From Vibrio mexicanus (GTDB lineage: Bacteria; Pseudomonadota; Gammaproteobacteria; Enterobacterales; Vibrionaceae), in contig NZ_JYJP01000021.1 of NCBI RefSeq assembly GCF_001012815.1, positions 24,204 through 88,203 of the forward strand: DNA of 64,000 nt, given 5' to 3'. Within the stretch, counting starts at the first letter, position 1. Every line of letters starts with the position of its first letter. Made by a program: the position numbers and the translations under genes. The notes under the pieces are model-generated. The model did no database searches and was not told where the DNA came from. It was given only the letters and a program-made list of their open reading frames with translations. Positions 48,991-58,307 of the stretch are shown here, in pieces.

Positions 48991-49719
48991 TTAGCCTTCG
49001 CTATCGATGCAAATCTTTATCGCATTAGGTCGCCAATACTCGAACTCGCAGTCCATTAACTCGCCATCTTGATTGTAGTTAACGCGACATATCTTCATAA
49101 CTGGTTGGCCTGCCGCTAAGTTAAGCGCCTTAGCTACATACGCTGGAGCCGAAGTTGGAATGACCTCAAAACGTGAGCGTTTAGTCTCGTAGCCATATTT
49201 ATCTCGGTAAATACCTGTCAGAGAGCCAGCTAGGTTTTCCTCCAAGATCCCCTCAAATAATGACGATTTCAGTACATTTTCTACGAATAACACACCACGG
49301 CCATCAATCGTTCTCAGACGCTCAATCACATAAATTGGGGTGATTTCCGAGATATCTAATGCCTCGGCATACTCACCGACTGCCATTTCTTTACGAACAT
49401 TAATTAGCTCAGTTTGAGCGGTACGTCGCTGCTCGGCAATCATCTGATGAAAGTGGCTGCGAGAGAGTGGATTGTAACGAATACGCGATGGGGAAACATA
49501 CCAGCCCCTTCTCTCTTCACGATAAATAAGCCCTTCAGTTTCCAAAGAAACAAGGGCGTCTTTAATGGTTATTCGAGTCGTGGAAAATAACTCACTCAGT
49601 TCGCGTTCAGAGGGTAACTTCTGCCCTTCGTCCATGATTCCATTATTAATTTGTTCTCTTAGCGTCGTTTTAATTTTGCCTAATTGCGTTCCAAATTGGC
49701 TGATGCTGCCTGCTCTCAT
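48991..49719 (-). CDS. GntR-family regulator with UTRA domain (HutC type)
   Basis: A 242-residue repressor. The GntR HTH is in KIKTTLREQINNGIMDEGQKLPSERELSELFSTTRITIKDALVSLETEGLIYREERRGWYV (parts), followed by a UTRA ligand domain (about 90-235) with NVRKEMAVGEYAEAL and VENVL. The start ATG 49719 (MRAGSISQ) is placed directly after a CTAG-centred operator candidate at 49722-49735; the frame is open to 49863, but the extra residues are unlike the family. It is divergent from the phosphate-ester import operon, so it most likely represses both directions until a phosphorylated ligand binds. Confidence 0.85.
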   Translation of the reverse strand: MRAGSISQFGTQLGKIKTTLREQINNGIMDEGQKLPSERELSELFSTTRITIKDALVSLETEGLIYREERRGWYVSPSRIRYNPLSRSHFHQMIAEQRRTAQTELINVRKEMAVGEYAEALDISEITPIYVIERLRTIDGRGVLFVENVLKSSLFEGILEENLAGSLTGIYRDKYGYETKRSRFEVIPTSAPAYVAKALNLAAGQPVMKICRVNYNQDGELMDCEFEYWRPNAIKICIDSEG

Positions 49720-49721
49720 TT

Positions 49722-49735
49722 CTGATCTAGTCCAT
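49722..49735. promoter_or_regulatory. CTAG-centred operator candidate at the GntR gene
   Basis: CTGATCTAGTCCAT, the same TGAYCTAGTCCA core as at 49894, adjacent to the GntR start codon. It suggests autoregulation. Confidence 0.55.
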
Positions 49736-49893
49736 AGCACTTTATGACTAGCAAGATACGACTCACAGGTAACAGATTTATGACAAGGCCAAAACGAAGA
49801 ACTGCAATACAACTGCCACATAACCGAAGGAAAACTGTCAATTAAGTCGAGCAAAAACGTCACATTGAGTCCCTAGCATAATCATTGAACTTA

Positions 49894-49907
49894 CTGACCT
49901 AGTCCAG
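49894..49907. promoter_or_regulatory. CTAG-centred operator candidate at the transporter gene
   Basis: CTGACCTAGTCCAG sits 13 nt before the substrate-binding protein ATG and overlaps the leader, so bound repressor could block elongation. The core TG(A)-CTAG-CA resembles HutC/UTRA-family operators. Confidence 0.55.
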
Positions 49908-49920
49908 AAGGATAGAGACA

Positions 49921-50973
49921 ATGAAAACTTTGCTAGCACCTGTGGCACTGATTGCCGCAACACTATCAGTACCAGCAATGGCAAAAGATGCCGACCTAGA
50001 TTCACTGATTAAAGCGGCTCAAAAAGAGGGCGCGGTTTACAGTGTGGGCATGCCTGACAGTTGGGCAAACTGGAAGGATACGTGGGCAGACATCAAGTCG
50101 AACTACGGCCTAAAGCACCAAGATACAGACATGAGTTCGGCGCAAGAGATCGCTAAGTTCGAAGCAGAAAAGCGCAACGCGACGGCGGATATCGGTGATG
50201 TTGGTTTTGCCTTTGCCCGCGTTGCAGTGAAAAAGGGCGTGACTCAGCCATACAAGCCACAAACATGGAGCGATATTCCTGAGTGGGCAAAAGATGAAGA
50301 CGGTCACTGGGCACTTGCTTATACTGGCACTATTTCATTCATTTCAAACAACAACCTAGTTAAGGATGCGCCAAAAACTTGGGATGACCTGCTAAAAGGT
50401 GATTACAAAGTAACGGTGGGTGATGTGGGCGTGGCAGCGCAAGCAAACAACGCAATCCTAGCCGCAGCCTTTGCCAAAGGCGGCAATGAGTCGAACCTAG
50501 ATCCGGCCATCAACTTCTTTGCAGAATTGGCAAAGCAAGGCCGTTTGTCTTTCACGGATCCAAGTATTGCTAACCTTGAAAAAGGCGAAGTGGAAGTCGC
50601 TATTCTTTGGGATTTCAACGCGTTGAACTACCGTGACAGCATCGACCGTGAGCGTTTTACGGTTAACATTCCACAAGATGGTTCGGTAATCTCTGGCTAC
50701 ACGACCATCATCAACAAATACGCGAAAAACCCAAATGCAGCTAAGCTGGCTCGTGAGTACATCTTCAGCGACCAAGGCCAAATCAACCTAGCAGAAGGTT
50801 ACGCACGCCCGATTCGCACGAACGTGACTCTGCCTCAATCGGTACAAGACAAGCTAATCTCGAACGACCAGTACAGCAATGTACACCCTGTGACGGATTT
50901 CTCTGCTTGGGAAAAATCAGCACGTCGCCTACCACGTCAGTGGCAGGAGAACGTACTTATCCACCAGCAATAA
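49921..50973 (+). CDS. ABC transporter substrate-binding protein for a phosphorylated solute (inferred)
   Basis: A 350-residue periplasmic binding protein. Signal peptide MKTLLAPVALIAATLSVPAMA, then the type-II fold with KEGAVYSVGMPDSWANWKDTW, DIGDVGFAFARVAV, TWDDLLKGDYKV and AILWDFNALNYRD, in the same broad family as the Fe3+/AfuA/PhnS-type binding proteins of the PotD-FbpA group. The specific ligand is unknown; the neighbouring phosphatases and UTRA repressor suggest an organophosphate or phosphonate. AAGGA precedes ATG 49921. It is first of a six-gene run with short gaps. Confidence 0.82.
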   Translation: MKTLLAPVALIAATLSVPAMAKDADLDSLIKAAQKEGAVYSVGMPDSWANWKDTWADIKSNYGLKHQDTDMSSAQEIAKFEAEKRNATADIGDVGFAFARVAVKKGVTQPYKPQTWSDIPEWAKDEDGHWALAYTGTISFISNNNLVKDAPKTWDDLLKGDYKVTVGDVGVAAQANNAILAAAFAKGGNESNLDPAINFFAELAKQGRLSFTDPSIANLEKGEVEVAILWDFNALNYRDSIDRERFTVNIPQDGSVISGYTTIINKYAKNPNAAKLAREYIFSDQGQINLAEGYARPIRTNVTLPQSVQDKLISNDQYSNVHPVTDFSAWEKSARRLPRQWQENVLIHQQ

Positions 50974-50985
50974 GAGTCAACCACT

Positions 50986-51791
50986 ATGAGCAATAAGGTT
51001 ATCCTTGTTGTTCTAGATGGACTCAACTATCAGGTAGCCCGTGATTGCATGGGCTACTGAATGGCCTTCTAGAGCAGCAACGCACATCCCTCTATCAACT
51101 GCAAAGTGAACTGCCGTCTTTATCTCGACCACTTTATGAATGCATCCTTACGGGTGTTCGGCCAGTCGACAGCGGCATTGTGAGCAATGACATTTCTCGT
51201 TTATCACATCACGACTCAATCTTCAGCTTGGCAAAATCCCAAGGCAAAGTGACCGCCGCTGCCGCCTATCATTGGGTAAGTGAACTCTATAATCGAGCGC
51301 CATACAACGCCGTGCGCGACCGCTTCACGGATGACGAATCCATGAATATTCAACACGGCTGTTTCTACCATTGGGACCACTACCCAGATGAAGCCTTGTT
51401 TCTAGATGCCGAGCATTTACGCCGCTCGCACCAGCCAGATTTTCTACTGCTTCACCCAATGAACATTGATGACATGGGGCACAAGCACGGTTTGGATTCT
51501 CATCAATACCGCAATTGTGCGCGCAAAGCGGATGCACTGTTGTCTCATTATATCGATGCCTGGCTAAGTGATGGTTACCAAATTATGGTGACTAGCGATC
51601 ATGGGATGAACAACGACAAGTCTCACGGTGGCATTCTTGCCGAAGAGCGTGAAGTTCCGTTGTTTGTCATTGGCGATCAGTTTAGTCACCAAGCGTGCCA
51701 AGTGAAGCAAACCGAACTTTGTGGCTCTGTATGTCAGCTATTAAGGCTAGACCACACTAAGCCGTACACGCAGGAATTGTTAGCCCTATGA
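50986..51791 (+). pseudogene. Alkaline-phosphatase-superfamily phosphodiesterase/phosphonate hydrolase; one-base frameshift
   Basis: About 268 residues when repaired. ATG 50986 gives MSNKVILVVLDGLNYQVARDC, the first metal Asp of the superfamily, followed after the break by LPSLSRPLYECILTG (nucleophile region), HPMNIDDMGHKHG (metal ligands D, H) and VTSDHGMNNDKSHGG (D-H pair). Type I phosphodiesterase/nucleotide-pyrophosphatase or phosphonoacetate-hydrolase-like activity is likely. The frame breaks at about 51057; one C restores MGYLNGLLEQQ. Its stop overlaps the next gene. It lacks a signal peptide, so it would act after import. Confidence 0.82.
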
Positions 51792-52704
51792 ACAGTTCAA
51801 CCCTTTCTCACAATGTCAAAAAAGCCAGTGCAAGCCAGCCCAAATATCAGACATGGTTAACACGGCTTAAGCCTGCGTTATGGCTTGCACCATTTGCGCT
51901 GTTTTTCTATCTGTTTCAGCTGGCCCCTATGATTTGGGTGCTGATCAACAGCTTCATCTATGATGGAGAATTCGCCCTAGAGAATTATATTGAAGTGCTC
52001 GACTCTGCCTTCATGATGCAAGCATTCAGTAACAGTTTATGGCTCTCTTTTTGGTCGAGTGTTATTGGGTTGGCTATCGCCACATTATTAGTGTCGTCTC
52101 TGCGTAGGGTCGATTGTAAAGTGCGTGATGGGGTGATTGCCTTTACCAATATGAGCAGCAATTTCTCTGGAGTGCCACTGGCGTTCGCTTTCATCATTAT
52201 TCTCGGCACCAATGGCGCGATTACACTGCTGCTAAAGCAATATGGGCTGATTGGCGATTTTAACCTGTATGGCAAATGGGGCTTGCTCGCCATTTACATC
52301 TACTTCCAGATCCCGCTGGCAGTACTGCTGCTCTACCCTGCGTTTGATGCCCTGAGCGATGATTGGCAAGCCGCGGCCGCGCTGATTGGCGCAAGAACGT
52401 CACAATATTGGGCGAGAGTTGCCCTGCCTGTGTTGTCACCCGCCCTTTTGGGCACCTTTATCATTTTAATTGCCAACGCCATTGGGCTTATGCCAGCGTT
52501 TATGCCCTCACCAATGGAAACTACAACGTCATTACTGTACGTATCGCAAGTTTAGTCTCCGGAGATCTGTTCCTAGAGCCTAACCTAGCGGCGGCAATCT
52601 CAGTGATTCTCATGGCAATGCTTGCCTTTATCACCATCATCAACCAATGGTTGATCAGCAAAAGCTATACGGCAAAACACAGCGGAAAAAGAGAAGGGAA
52701 ATAA
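51788..52704 (+). pseudogene. ABC permease 1; one-base frameshift
   Basis: About 304 residues when repaired. An inner-membrane permease with six hydrophobic segments and the inner-loop motif DALSDDWQAAAALIGARTSQYWARVALPVLSPALLG (EAA-like), as in the PotB/FbpB group. The frame breaks in GGG at 52484-52486; adding one G joins NAIGAYASVYALTNGNYNVITVRIASLVSG to the reading frame and carries on to 52704. It overlaps the preceding gene by 4 bp and ends 4 nt before the next, so one operon. It pairs with the second permease to form the transporter channel. Confidence 0.82.
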
Positions 52705-52708
52705 GCGT

Positions 52709-53512
52709 ATGCACAACATCAACTCCCGCTTTCAGCAAGCGACTTTCCATAAAGCGGTTGTCTATTCCATTGTGGGTATCATACTCATCCCGATACTGGC
52801 AACGTTTCTGTATTCCATTTCATCGAGTTGGGGCGCCACCGTCACACCCGATGGCTTCACGTTAGATTGGTATATTAGGCTGCTGACAGACACACGATTT
52901 TTGCAAGCCTTTGGCCGCTCATTGTTCATCTGCGTGGCCGCCCTGTTACTGAGCGTGGTTTTGGTTTTACCGGCTATTTTTGTGGTGTTCTACTACTTTC
53001 CAAAACTCGACAAGTTAATGAACATCCTCATTCTACTGCCGTTTGCGGTGCCGCCTGTGGTCTCATCGGTAGGCTTGCTTCAACTGTATGCCGACAGCCA
53101 AATATCGCTTATCGGCACACCGTGGATCTTGATTGGTACCTACTTCACCATCGCGCTGCCTTTCATGTATCGCGCCATTGCCAACAGTTTCGAAGCAATC
53201 AACTTACAAGACTTAATGGATGCGGCGCACCTGCTGGGCGCAAGTACCACCAAGGCGTTTCTACTCATCATTATTCCGAACCTGCGAAAAGGGTTATTGG
53301 CTTCGCTGTTTCTGTCCTTCTCATTCTTACTGGGAGAGTTTGTCTTTGCCAACATCCTTGTTGGTACGCGCTATGAAACCTTACAAATCTACTTGTACAA
53401 CATGCGTCAAACTAGCGGCCATTTTACTTCGGCCCTAGTCATGACCTACTTCCTGTTCATCTTCTTACTGACTTGGCTAGCAAGTCGCTTTAGCCGAGGA
53501 GCCCAATCATGA
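52709..53512 (+). CDS. ABC permease 2
   Basis: A 267-residue inner-membrane permease with six hydrophobic spans. The EAA-like loop DLMDAAHLLGASTTKAFLLIIIPNLRKGLLAS is typical of PotC/FbpB-type partners and contacts the ATPase. Intact. The stop overlaps the ATPase start by 4 bp (ATGA), implying translational coupling. The gene order (binding protein, phosphatase, two permeases, ATPase, HAD phosphatase) places it in one import operon. Confidence 0.88.
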   Translation: MHNINSRFQQATFHKAVVYSIVGIILIPILATFLYSISSSWGATVTPDGFTLDWYIRLLTDTRFLQAFGRSLFICVAALLLSVVLVLPAIFVVFYYFPKLDKLMNILILLPFAVPPVVSSVGLLQLYADSQISLIGTPWILIGTYFTIALPFMYRAIANSFEAINLQDLMDAAHLLGASTTKAFLLIIIPNLRKGLLASLFLSFSFLLGEFVFANILVGTRYETLQIYLYNMRQTSGHFTSALVMTYFLFIFLLTWLASRFSRGAQS

Positions 53513-54528
53513 GTTATGTAACCACCAGCCAATTAACCAAACGTTTTGGCGATAACACCGTTTTTGAAGCGATCGACTTTACCATTAAGAAGGGTGAGTT
53601 TGTCACGCTTTTAGGCCCAAGCGGCTGCGGTAAATCCACTCTCCTTCGTAGCCTAGCTGGGCTTAACCCCATTGATGGTGGACAAATCTCGGTCGATGGT
53701 GAAGACATCACCCACCTTGCGCCACAACAGCGTGGGATTGGCATGGTGTTTCAGTCCTACGCCCTGTTTCCTAACATGACGGTAGCAGGCAATATCGCTT
53801 TCGGCCTAAAGATGAAAAAGTTAGATGCGAAAAGCATAGAGCGCGAAGTGGCCAAAGTCATTGAGCTTGTGGACCTGAAAGGTAAAGAGAAGCACTACCC
53901 CCATGAGCTTTCTGGTGGTCAAAAGCAGCGCGTAGCTCTTGCCCGTGCACTGGTTGTTAAACCGCGTATTTTGCTACTGGATGAACCGCTTTCGGCGCTG
54001 GATGCCAAGATCCGCAAGCATTTACGTCAACAGATCCGCGATATTCAAAAAGAGATGGATCTGACCACTATTTTTGTCACCCACGATCAAGAAGAAGCGA
54101 TGATCATGTCAGATCGCATCTTCCTGATGAACAAAGGCGAGATCGTACAGGCAGGCACACCTGAGCAGATCTATACCCATCCTGCCAATGAGTTCGTCGC
54201 CAGTTTCATGGGCCATTACAACTTAGTTGAAGCAAGCAAAGCCAAGCAGCTATTTAACATAGACACTGACTGGAAAGTCGCCATTCGCCCCGAATCTATC
54301 TACGTTAAAGAGCAAGGCCGTCAGTACGGTGAGCACATCTCCGCTCCGCAATCGGGCACGATTAAAAGCCACCAGCTACTTGGCAATGTGATTCGCTATC
54401 AAGTCAGTGTTGATGAATGCGACCTTACCGTCGATCTGCTCAACCGCTCTTCCGAGCGCTTGCTCGCTAATGGCAGCAAAATGGAACTACTCTTTAATCT
54501 AAACGAAATTCAACCTGTGAGAGCCTAA
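53509..54528 (+). CDS. ABC transporter ATP-binding protein
   Basis: A 339-residue ATPase of the PotA/FbpC type. Walker A GPSGCGKST (36-44), Q-loop VFQSYALFP, signature LSGGQKQR (134-141), Walker B ILLLDEP (154-160) and the H-loop VTHDQEEAM are all intact. A C-terminal TOBE-like regulatory region (about 250-335) follows, with VAIRPESIYVKEQG. It energises the two preceding permeases for uptake of the phosphorylated substrate. The start overlaps the permease stop. Confidence 0.92.
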   Translation: MSYVTTSQLTKRFGDNTVFEAIDFTIKKGEFVTLLGPSGCGKSTLLRSLAGLNPIDGGQISVDGEDITHLAPQQRGIGMVFQSYALFPNMTVAGNIAFGLKMKKLDAKSIEREVAKVIELVDLKGKEKHYPHELSGGQKQRVALARALVVKPRILLLDEPLSALDAKIRKHLRQQIRDIQKEMDLTTIFVTHDQEEAMIMSDRIFLMNKGEIVQAGTPEQIYTHPANEFVASFMGHYNLVEASKAKQLFNIDTDWKVAIRPESIYVKEQGRQYGEHISAPQSGTIKSHQLLGNVIRYQVSVDECDLTVDLLNRSSERLLANGSKMELLFNLNEIQPVRA

Positions 54529-54530
54529 AC

Positions 54531-55190
54531 ATGTCCAACCCTTTGTATGTTTTTGATATGGACGAAACACTCATCAACGCCGACTGCTCAATGTTATGGA
54601 ACGCATTCCTAGTTGAAAAAGGCATCGCCACTGATCCAAACTTCCTGGAAGAAGATCAGCGTTTAATGGGGCTTTACGCACAAGGCGAATTGGATATGGA
54701 AGACTACCTAGCCTTCGCTATGGCGCCGATAGCACATTTGCCTATCGCCGAAGTCCATCAACTGGTGGAAGAATGTTTGGATTCCCATGTGATGCCGACG
54801 CTGTTTCAATCGGTTAAGACGCTGCTTGAACAGCTAAAACGCGATGGCATCGATATTTTGATTATCTCAGCCAGCGTGTCATTTCTAGTGGAGGCAGTCG
54901 CTCGTCGGTTGGGGCTAACACAAGCGCTCGGCATTGATATGGTTGAAAAACTGGGCTGCTACAGCGCGCAGATCTCAGGGGTACCTAGCTATCGCGAAGG
55001 GAAAGTCACCCGCCTTGAAGCTTGGTTAGAACAGCAGCCCAAAAGCTACTCTGAGGTACACTTCTATACCGATTCAATCAACGATTTACCTCTGTGCGAA
55101 TACGCCGATTACGCCTATCTGGTCAATCCATGCCCGCAGTTAGCTGAGTTCTCACATCGTGATAACTGGACGGTATTGAATTGGGATTAG
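54531..55190 (+). CDS. HAD-superfamily phosphatase (HAD-IB, SerB-like)
   Basis: A 219-residue phosphatase with motif I DMDETLI (9-15, nucleophile D9 and acid D11), motif II IISASVSFL, a conserved Lys in SYREGKVTRLEAW and motif III/IV YTDSINDLPL. This is the HAD-IB arrangement of PSP and related phosphomonoesterases. It starts 2 nt after the ATPase stop and closes the operon. It probably removes phosphate from the imported compound or from the product of the AP-superfamily enzyme upstream. The substrate is not known. Confidence 0.88.
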   Translation: MSNPLYVFDMDETLINADCSMLWNAFLVEKGIATDPNFLEEDQRLMGLYAQGELDMEDYLAFAMAPIAHLPIAEVHQLVEECLDSHVMPTLFQSVKTLLEQLKRDGIDILIISASVSFLVEAVARRLGLTQALGIDMVEKLGCYSAQISGVPSYREGKVTRLEAWLEQQPKSYSEVHFYTDSINDLPLCEYADYAYLVNPCPQLAEFSHRDNWTVLNWD

Positions 55191-55215
55191 GCTATTGAGC
55201 CAAACCCTAAAAACT

Positions 55216-55240
55216 AAAAAAGCGCCGTTTGGCGCTTTTT
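55216..55240 (+). terminator. Terminator of the transporter operon
   Basis: Stem AGCGCC / GGCGCT with GTTT loop, followed by six T and preceded by A-run, so also usable by the facing yibL gene. Confidence 0.9.
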
Positions 55241-55268
55241 TATTGATTTGCTTGAGTTTAACCCAAGA

Positions 55269-55625
55269 TTAAAACGTTTTTGGTGCGTAGCCCGTCATTA
55301 CCGATAGGCGCAGCTCTTTACCAATTTTAGTCATTGGGTGAACCACAACTAGACCTTTCACAGACTTCTTCAGCTTACCCATATCCGCTTGTTCAGCTTT
55401 GGTAATTTCACGTGAGAAAGGCATGTCTAGCAAAGCTTTACGCTCTTTGTTCAAGTCGAAGCTCTGCTTGTGTTTTAGTTGATTTACTTTTTTGGTTAAT
55501 TTCTCAATTTCATCCGTGAACTTGCTTACCATTTCGCTATCGCGACGAGATTTCGCAGCGTCGAGTTTACGACGACAAGTGTCCAAGCGGTTGTTTAATT
55601 GCTGGATTTCTTTTTTTACAGTCAT
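55269..55625 (-). CDS. yibL: YibL family ribosome-associated protein
   Basis: A 118-residue, lysine-rich, coiled-coil protein. The C-terminal half DMPFSREITKAEQADMGKLKKSVKGLVVVHPMTKIGKE is nearly identical to E. coli YibL, which associates with the large ribosomal subunit. Its role is not well defined. The N-terminal half is helical with heptad-like spacing (about 1-60). It is convergent with the transporter operon and shares its terminator. Confidence 0.92.
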   Translation of the reverse strand: MTVKKEIQQLNNRLDTCRRKLDAAKSRRDSEMVSKFTDEIEKLTKKVNQLKHKQSFDLNKERKALLDMPFSREITKAEQADMGKLKKSVKGLVVVHPMTKIGKELRLSVMTGYAPKTF

Positions 55626-55756
55626 GGTCTTTAACTCTTTCTATGTCAGGGATGAAAACAAGTGGGCGCGGAGTATATCATAGCAACTCACTTCGCCCTA
55701 CCACCATTTTAGTAGGCTACAATAGATAAATTAACAAAGACTTATGGAAAAGCCTG

Positions 55757-56527
55757 ATGAAAGGACTCTGCACTGCTGCCACCTTACTCTTAACCACTTT
55801 AACGATCTCATCGTTAAGTGCCGCCGAAAATAACATCAATATCACCTTTATAGAGCCGCAAGGTCAGCAAGAGGTTGACGCCAAGGCACTGATTCAAAGC
55901 AGTGGGGTAAACGATATTTTCCTTGAACTGGGCGCGGAGCATTTTCAGTTTAACAAACCTCTAGAGCTGCAATATGGCAGTGAAGATGGGCCTTTGTATG
56001 ATCCAGAGGCGCACACCGTACACATGCCATACGAGTTTGTGACCAGTTCATTCAACTACTTCAGCAAAAACGATTACGAGAAGAACTTTGACCGCACAGC
56101 TCAAGATGGCACGGTCGACATTCTACTCCACACATTGTTACACGAAGCCGCACATGCTTACATTGCTGATCAGTCCATCCCTATTTTGGGCAAAGAGGAG
56201 GATGCGGCCGATAACTTTGCCGCCGTGCTGATGCTCAACTATTTGGAAGAGGGCGACACCATGACCATTAGCGCGGCAGACTTGTTCGCCTTTGAGTCCG
56301 ACGATAAGCCCGATTACTACCAAGTCGACGAATACATAGGAGAGCATAGTTTCGATCTGCAGCGTTACTTCGCCACACTGTGCTTAGTGTACGGAAGCGA
56401 CCCTGAAAAACACGCTAACTTGTTGGATGAAGTGGAAAAAGAGTATCGAATGGAGCGCAAAGACTTCTGCATTTATCAGTTTGACGTGATCAACGCTAAC
56501 TGGCATCACTACTTTACCCCTGAGTGA
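55757..56527 (+). CDS. Secreted DUF4344 putative metallopeptidase
   Basis: A 256-residue protein with signal peptide (MKGLCTAATLLLTTLTISSLSA). The zinc motif HEAAH lies in LHTLLHEAAHAYIADQSIPILGKEEDAADNFAA; HExxH with a downstream Glu/Asp cluster is the DUF4344 arrangement. Periplasmic or secreted peptidase activity is predicted only. GGAAA precedes ATG 55757. It is a single gene. The 286 bp after it holds nothing I can support as a gene. Confidence 0.85.
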   Translation: MKGLCTAATLLLTTLTISSLSAAENNINITFIEPQGQQEVDAKALIQSSGVNDIFLELGAEHFQFNKPLELQYGSEDGPLYDPEAHTVHMPYEFVTSSFNYFSKNDYEKNFDRTAQDGTVDILLHTLLHEAAHAYIADQSIPILGKEEDAADNFAAVLMLNYLEEGDTMTISAADLFAFESDDKPDYYQVDEYIGEHSFDLQRYFATLCLVYGSDPEKHANLLDEVEKEYRMERKDFCIYQFDVINANWHHYFTPE

Positions 56528-56813
56528 CTTCAAGAAAACTCTGACGCCATCAAAGCTACTACTTCTCTCCGAATCAGGTTAGGGCAAGCTGTTACAACGC
56601 GCTCCCCCACTATTTTTTCCTCACAACTTCTATCGCAAAAGCGCATAGCTCCAATCTTTCACTTTCCTCTTCAAACCGCCACACTCTCTTATGAATGGTA
56701 AGAAAGACTTTTTCTAACCTATACAGACTCAAATAGTGAGCGAGGACCGCCCAGCTATATCAATAAAACTGGAATCCCATTACGACTTAGCGTCGATTTA
56801 AGCAGGAAAAACA

Positions 56814-58307
56814 ATGTTTAAAAAACGACTTCTTCCATTAATGCTATTGCTCACTGCTTGTAGTCAGCTGCCTGACAACTCTCACTTTCAGGCTAAAACA
56901 AGCGAAAGTTCTATGCAGAGCACGACTGCTTCACTATCTCAATCCCAAACTCATAACCAAACTGGCGTCACCTTGCTAGAAAACGGTTTAGATGCGCTCG
57001 CCACCCGCTTGCACCTTATTGATCAGGCCAAAATCTCGATAGATGTTCAATACTACCTCTATCATGCCGACATATCGGGGCACATGTTTACTTTAGCGCT
57101 CTGGCAAGCAGCTGAACGTGGGGTAAAGGTCCGCCTATTGCTTGATGACATCGCATTAGGTGGCAAAGACAACATCTTGTTGGCCATCAGCAGTCATCCC
57201 AACATTGACGTAAAGCTCTTCAATCCGTTCTATCGTTCTGAACCTAGGATTACTCAAATGCTCACTCGCTTTGGCGGCGTCACTCGGCGCATGCACAACA
57301 AATCCTTAGTCATCGATGACCGTATCGCTATTATTGGAGGCCGAAACATTGGCGACGTTTACTTTGATGCTAGCCCTAAAACCCAATTTAACGATTTGGA
57401 TGTTCAACTTTGCGGACAGGTGGCCAATGAGTTACGCCTTGTATTCGATGAATACTGGAGCCATGAACTGGCCTACCCAACAGAGCTACTGTTCGGACAA
57501 CGTGCAGAATCTAAAATATCGAAAGAGAGAGAACGATTACTTCAGCCAGAGTTCATCACCTTGCATGAAAAGCGCTACTTCGAACAGTTACTGTCAATTA
57601 CACTAAAGAGAAAAAACGATGCCCCATGTTCTTCAAACCAGTATCAGGGCAAAGTACATATACTCGTCGATAAGCCCGTAAAAATTCTCAAACCCAAAGA
57701 GAGAAAGGAATTTCACCTTGCTCCAAAGCTGACTCCATTTCTAAGTGATCTCAAGCGGGAATTGATTATTGTCTCACCGTACTTTGTTCCAGAAAAAGAT
57801 GATCTCGATTTCTTCGCAGCGCTTATTCAGCGTAACGTCAAAGTCACGATTTTGACCAACTCATTGAAGTCAAACGACGTCCCCCTTACCCATGCTGGTT
57901 ATCTTAACCATCGTAAGAACCTGCTATCCATGGGGGTTGAACTGTACGAGTTCGACAGCAAATCAGCGTTACACCCACAAATCAAACTCAGTCTTCATTC
58001 GAAATATTTTATTGCAGACCGGGAGTCAGTGTTTATCGGTAGTATGAACCTTGATCCTCGCTCGATTAATGAAAACACAGAGATCGGTGCTGTAATCAAA
58101 TCAGTCCCGCTTGCCGAAGATATGGCCCAAACTTTTGAGCACGTAATCGCGAGTTCAGCTTTTGCCGTCACATTAGAAGATGACCAAATCTCTTGGCACA
58201 AAAAAGCGGCTCATGAAGACGAATTCCATCATGAGCCGCACAGTAATTTTTGGGAGCGTTTTTTGCTGAATGCCGCGCGTTTTCTTCCGGGAGAATCTCA
58301 ACTATAG
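56814..58307 (+). CDS. Phospholipase-D-family lipoprotein (ClsC/YmdC-like)
   Basis: A 497-residue PLD-superfamily protein. A lipoprotein signal ends in LLTAC (C17), so it is probably membrane-anchored. Two HKD motifs are present: HNKSLVIDDRIAIIGGRN (about 163-180) and HSKYFIADRESVFIGSMNLDPRS (about 400-420). These match cardiolipin synthase C or related phosphatidyl-transferases; substrate is uncertain. AGGAAA precedes ATG 56814. It is convergent with the LysR gene that overlaps its end by a few bases. Confidence 0.9.
   Translation: MFKKRLLPLMLLLTACSQLPDNSHFQAKTSESSMQSTTASLSQSQTHNQTGVTLLENGLDALATRLHLIDQAKISIDVQYYLYHADISGHMFTLALWQAAERGVKVRLLLDDIALGGKDNILLAISSHPNIDVKLFNPFYRSEPRITQMLTRFGGVTRRMHNKSLVIDDRIAIIGGRNIGDVYFDASPKTQFNDLDVQLCGQVANELRLVFDEYWSHELAYPTELLFGQRAESKISKERERLLQPEFITLHEKRYFEQLLSITLKRKNDAPCSSNQYQGKVHILVDKPVKILKPKERKEFHLAPKLTPFLSDLKRELIIVSPYFVPEKDDLDFFAALIQRNVKVTILTNSLKSNDVPLTHAGYLNHRKNLLSMGVELYEFDSKSALHPQIKLSLHSKYFIADRESVFIGSMNLDPRSINENTEIGAVIKSVPLAEDMAQTFEHVIASSAFAVTLEDDQISWHKKAAHEDEFHHEPHSNFWERFLLNAARFLPGESQL

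Noticed and set aside
49720..49863. Longer N-terminus for the GntR regulator
   Set aside because: Cysteine- and tryptophan-rich segment unlike GntR proteins; the operator candidate sits just before the preferred ATG.
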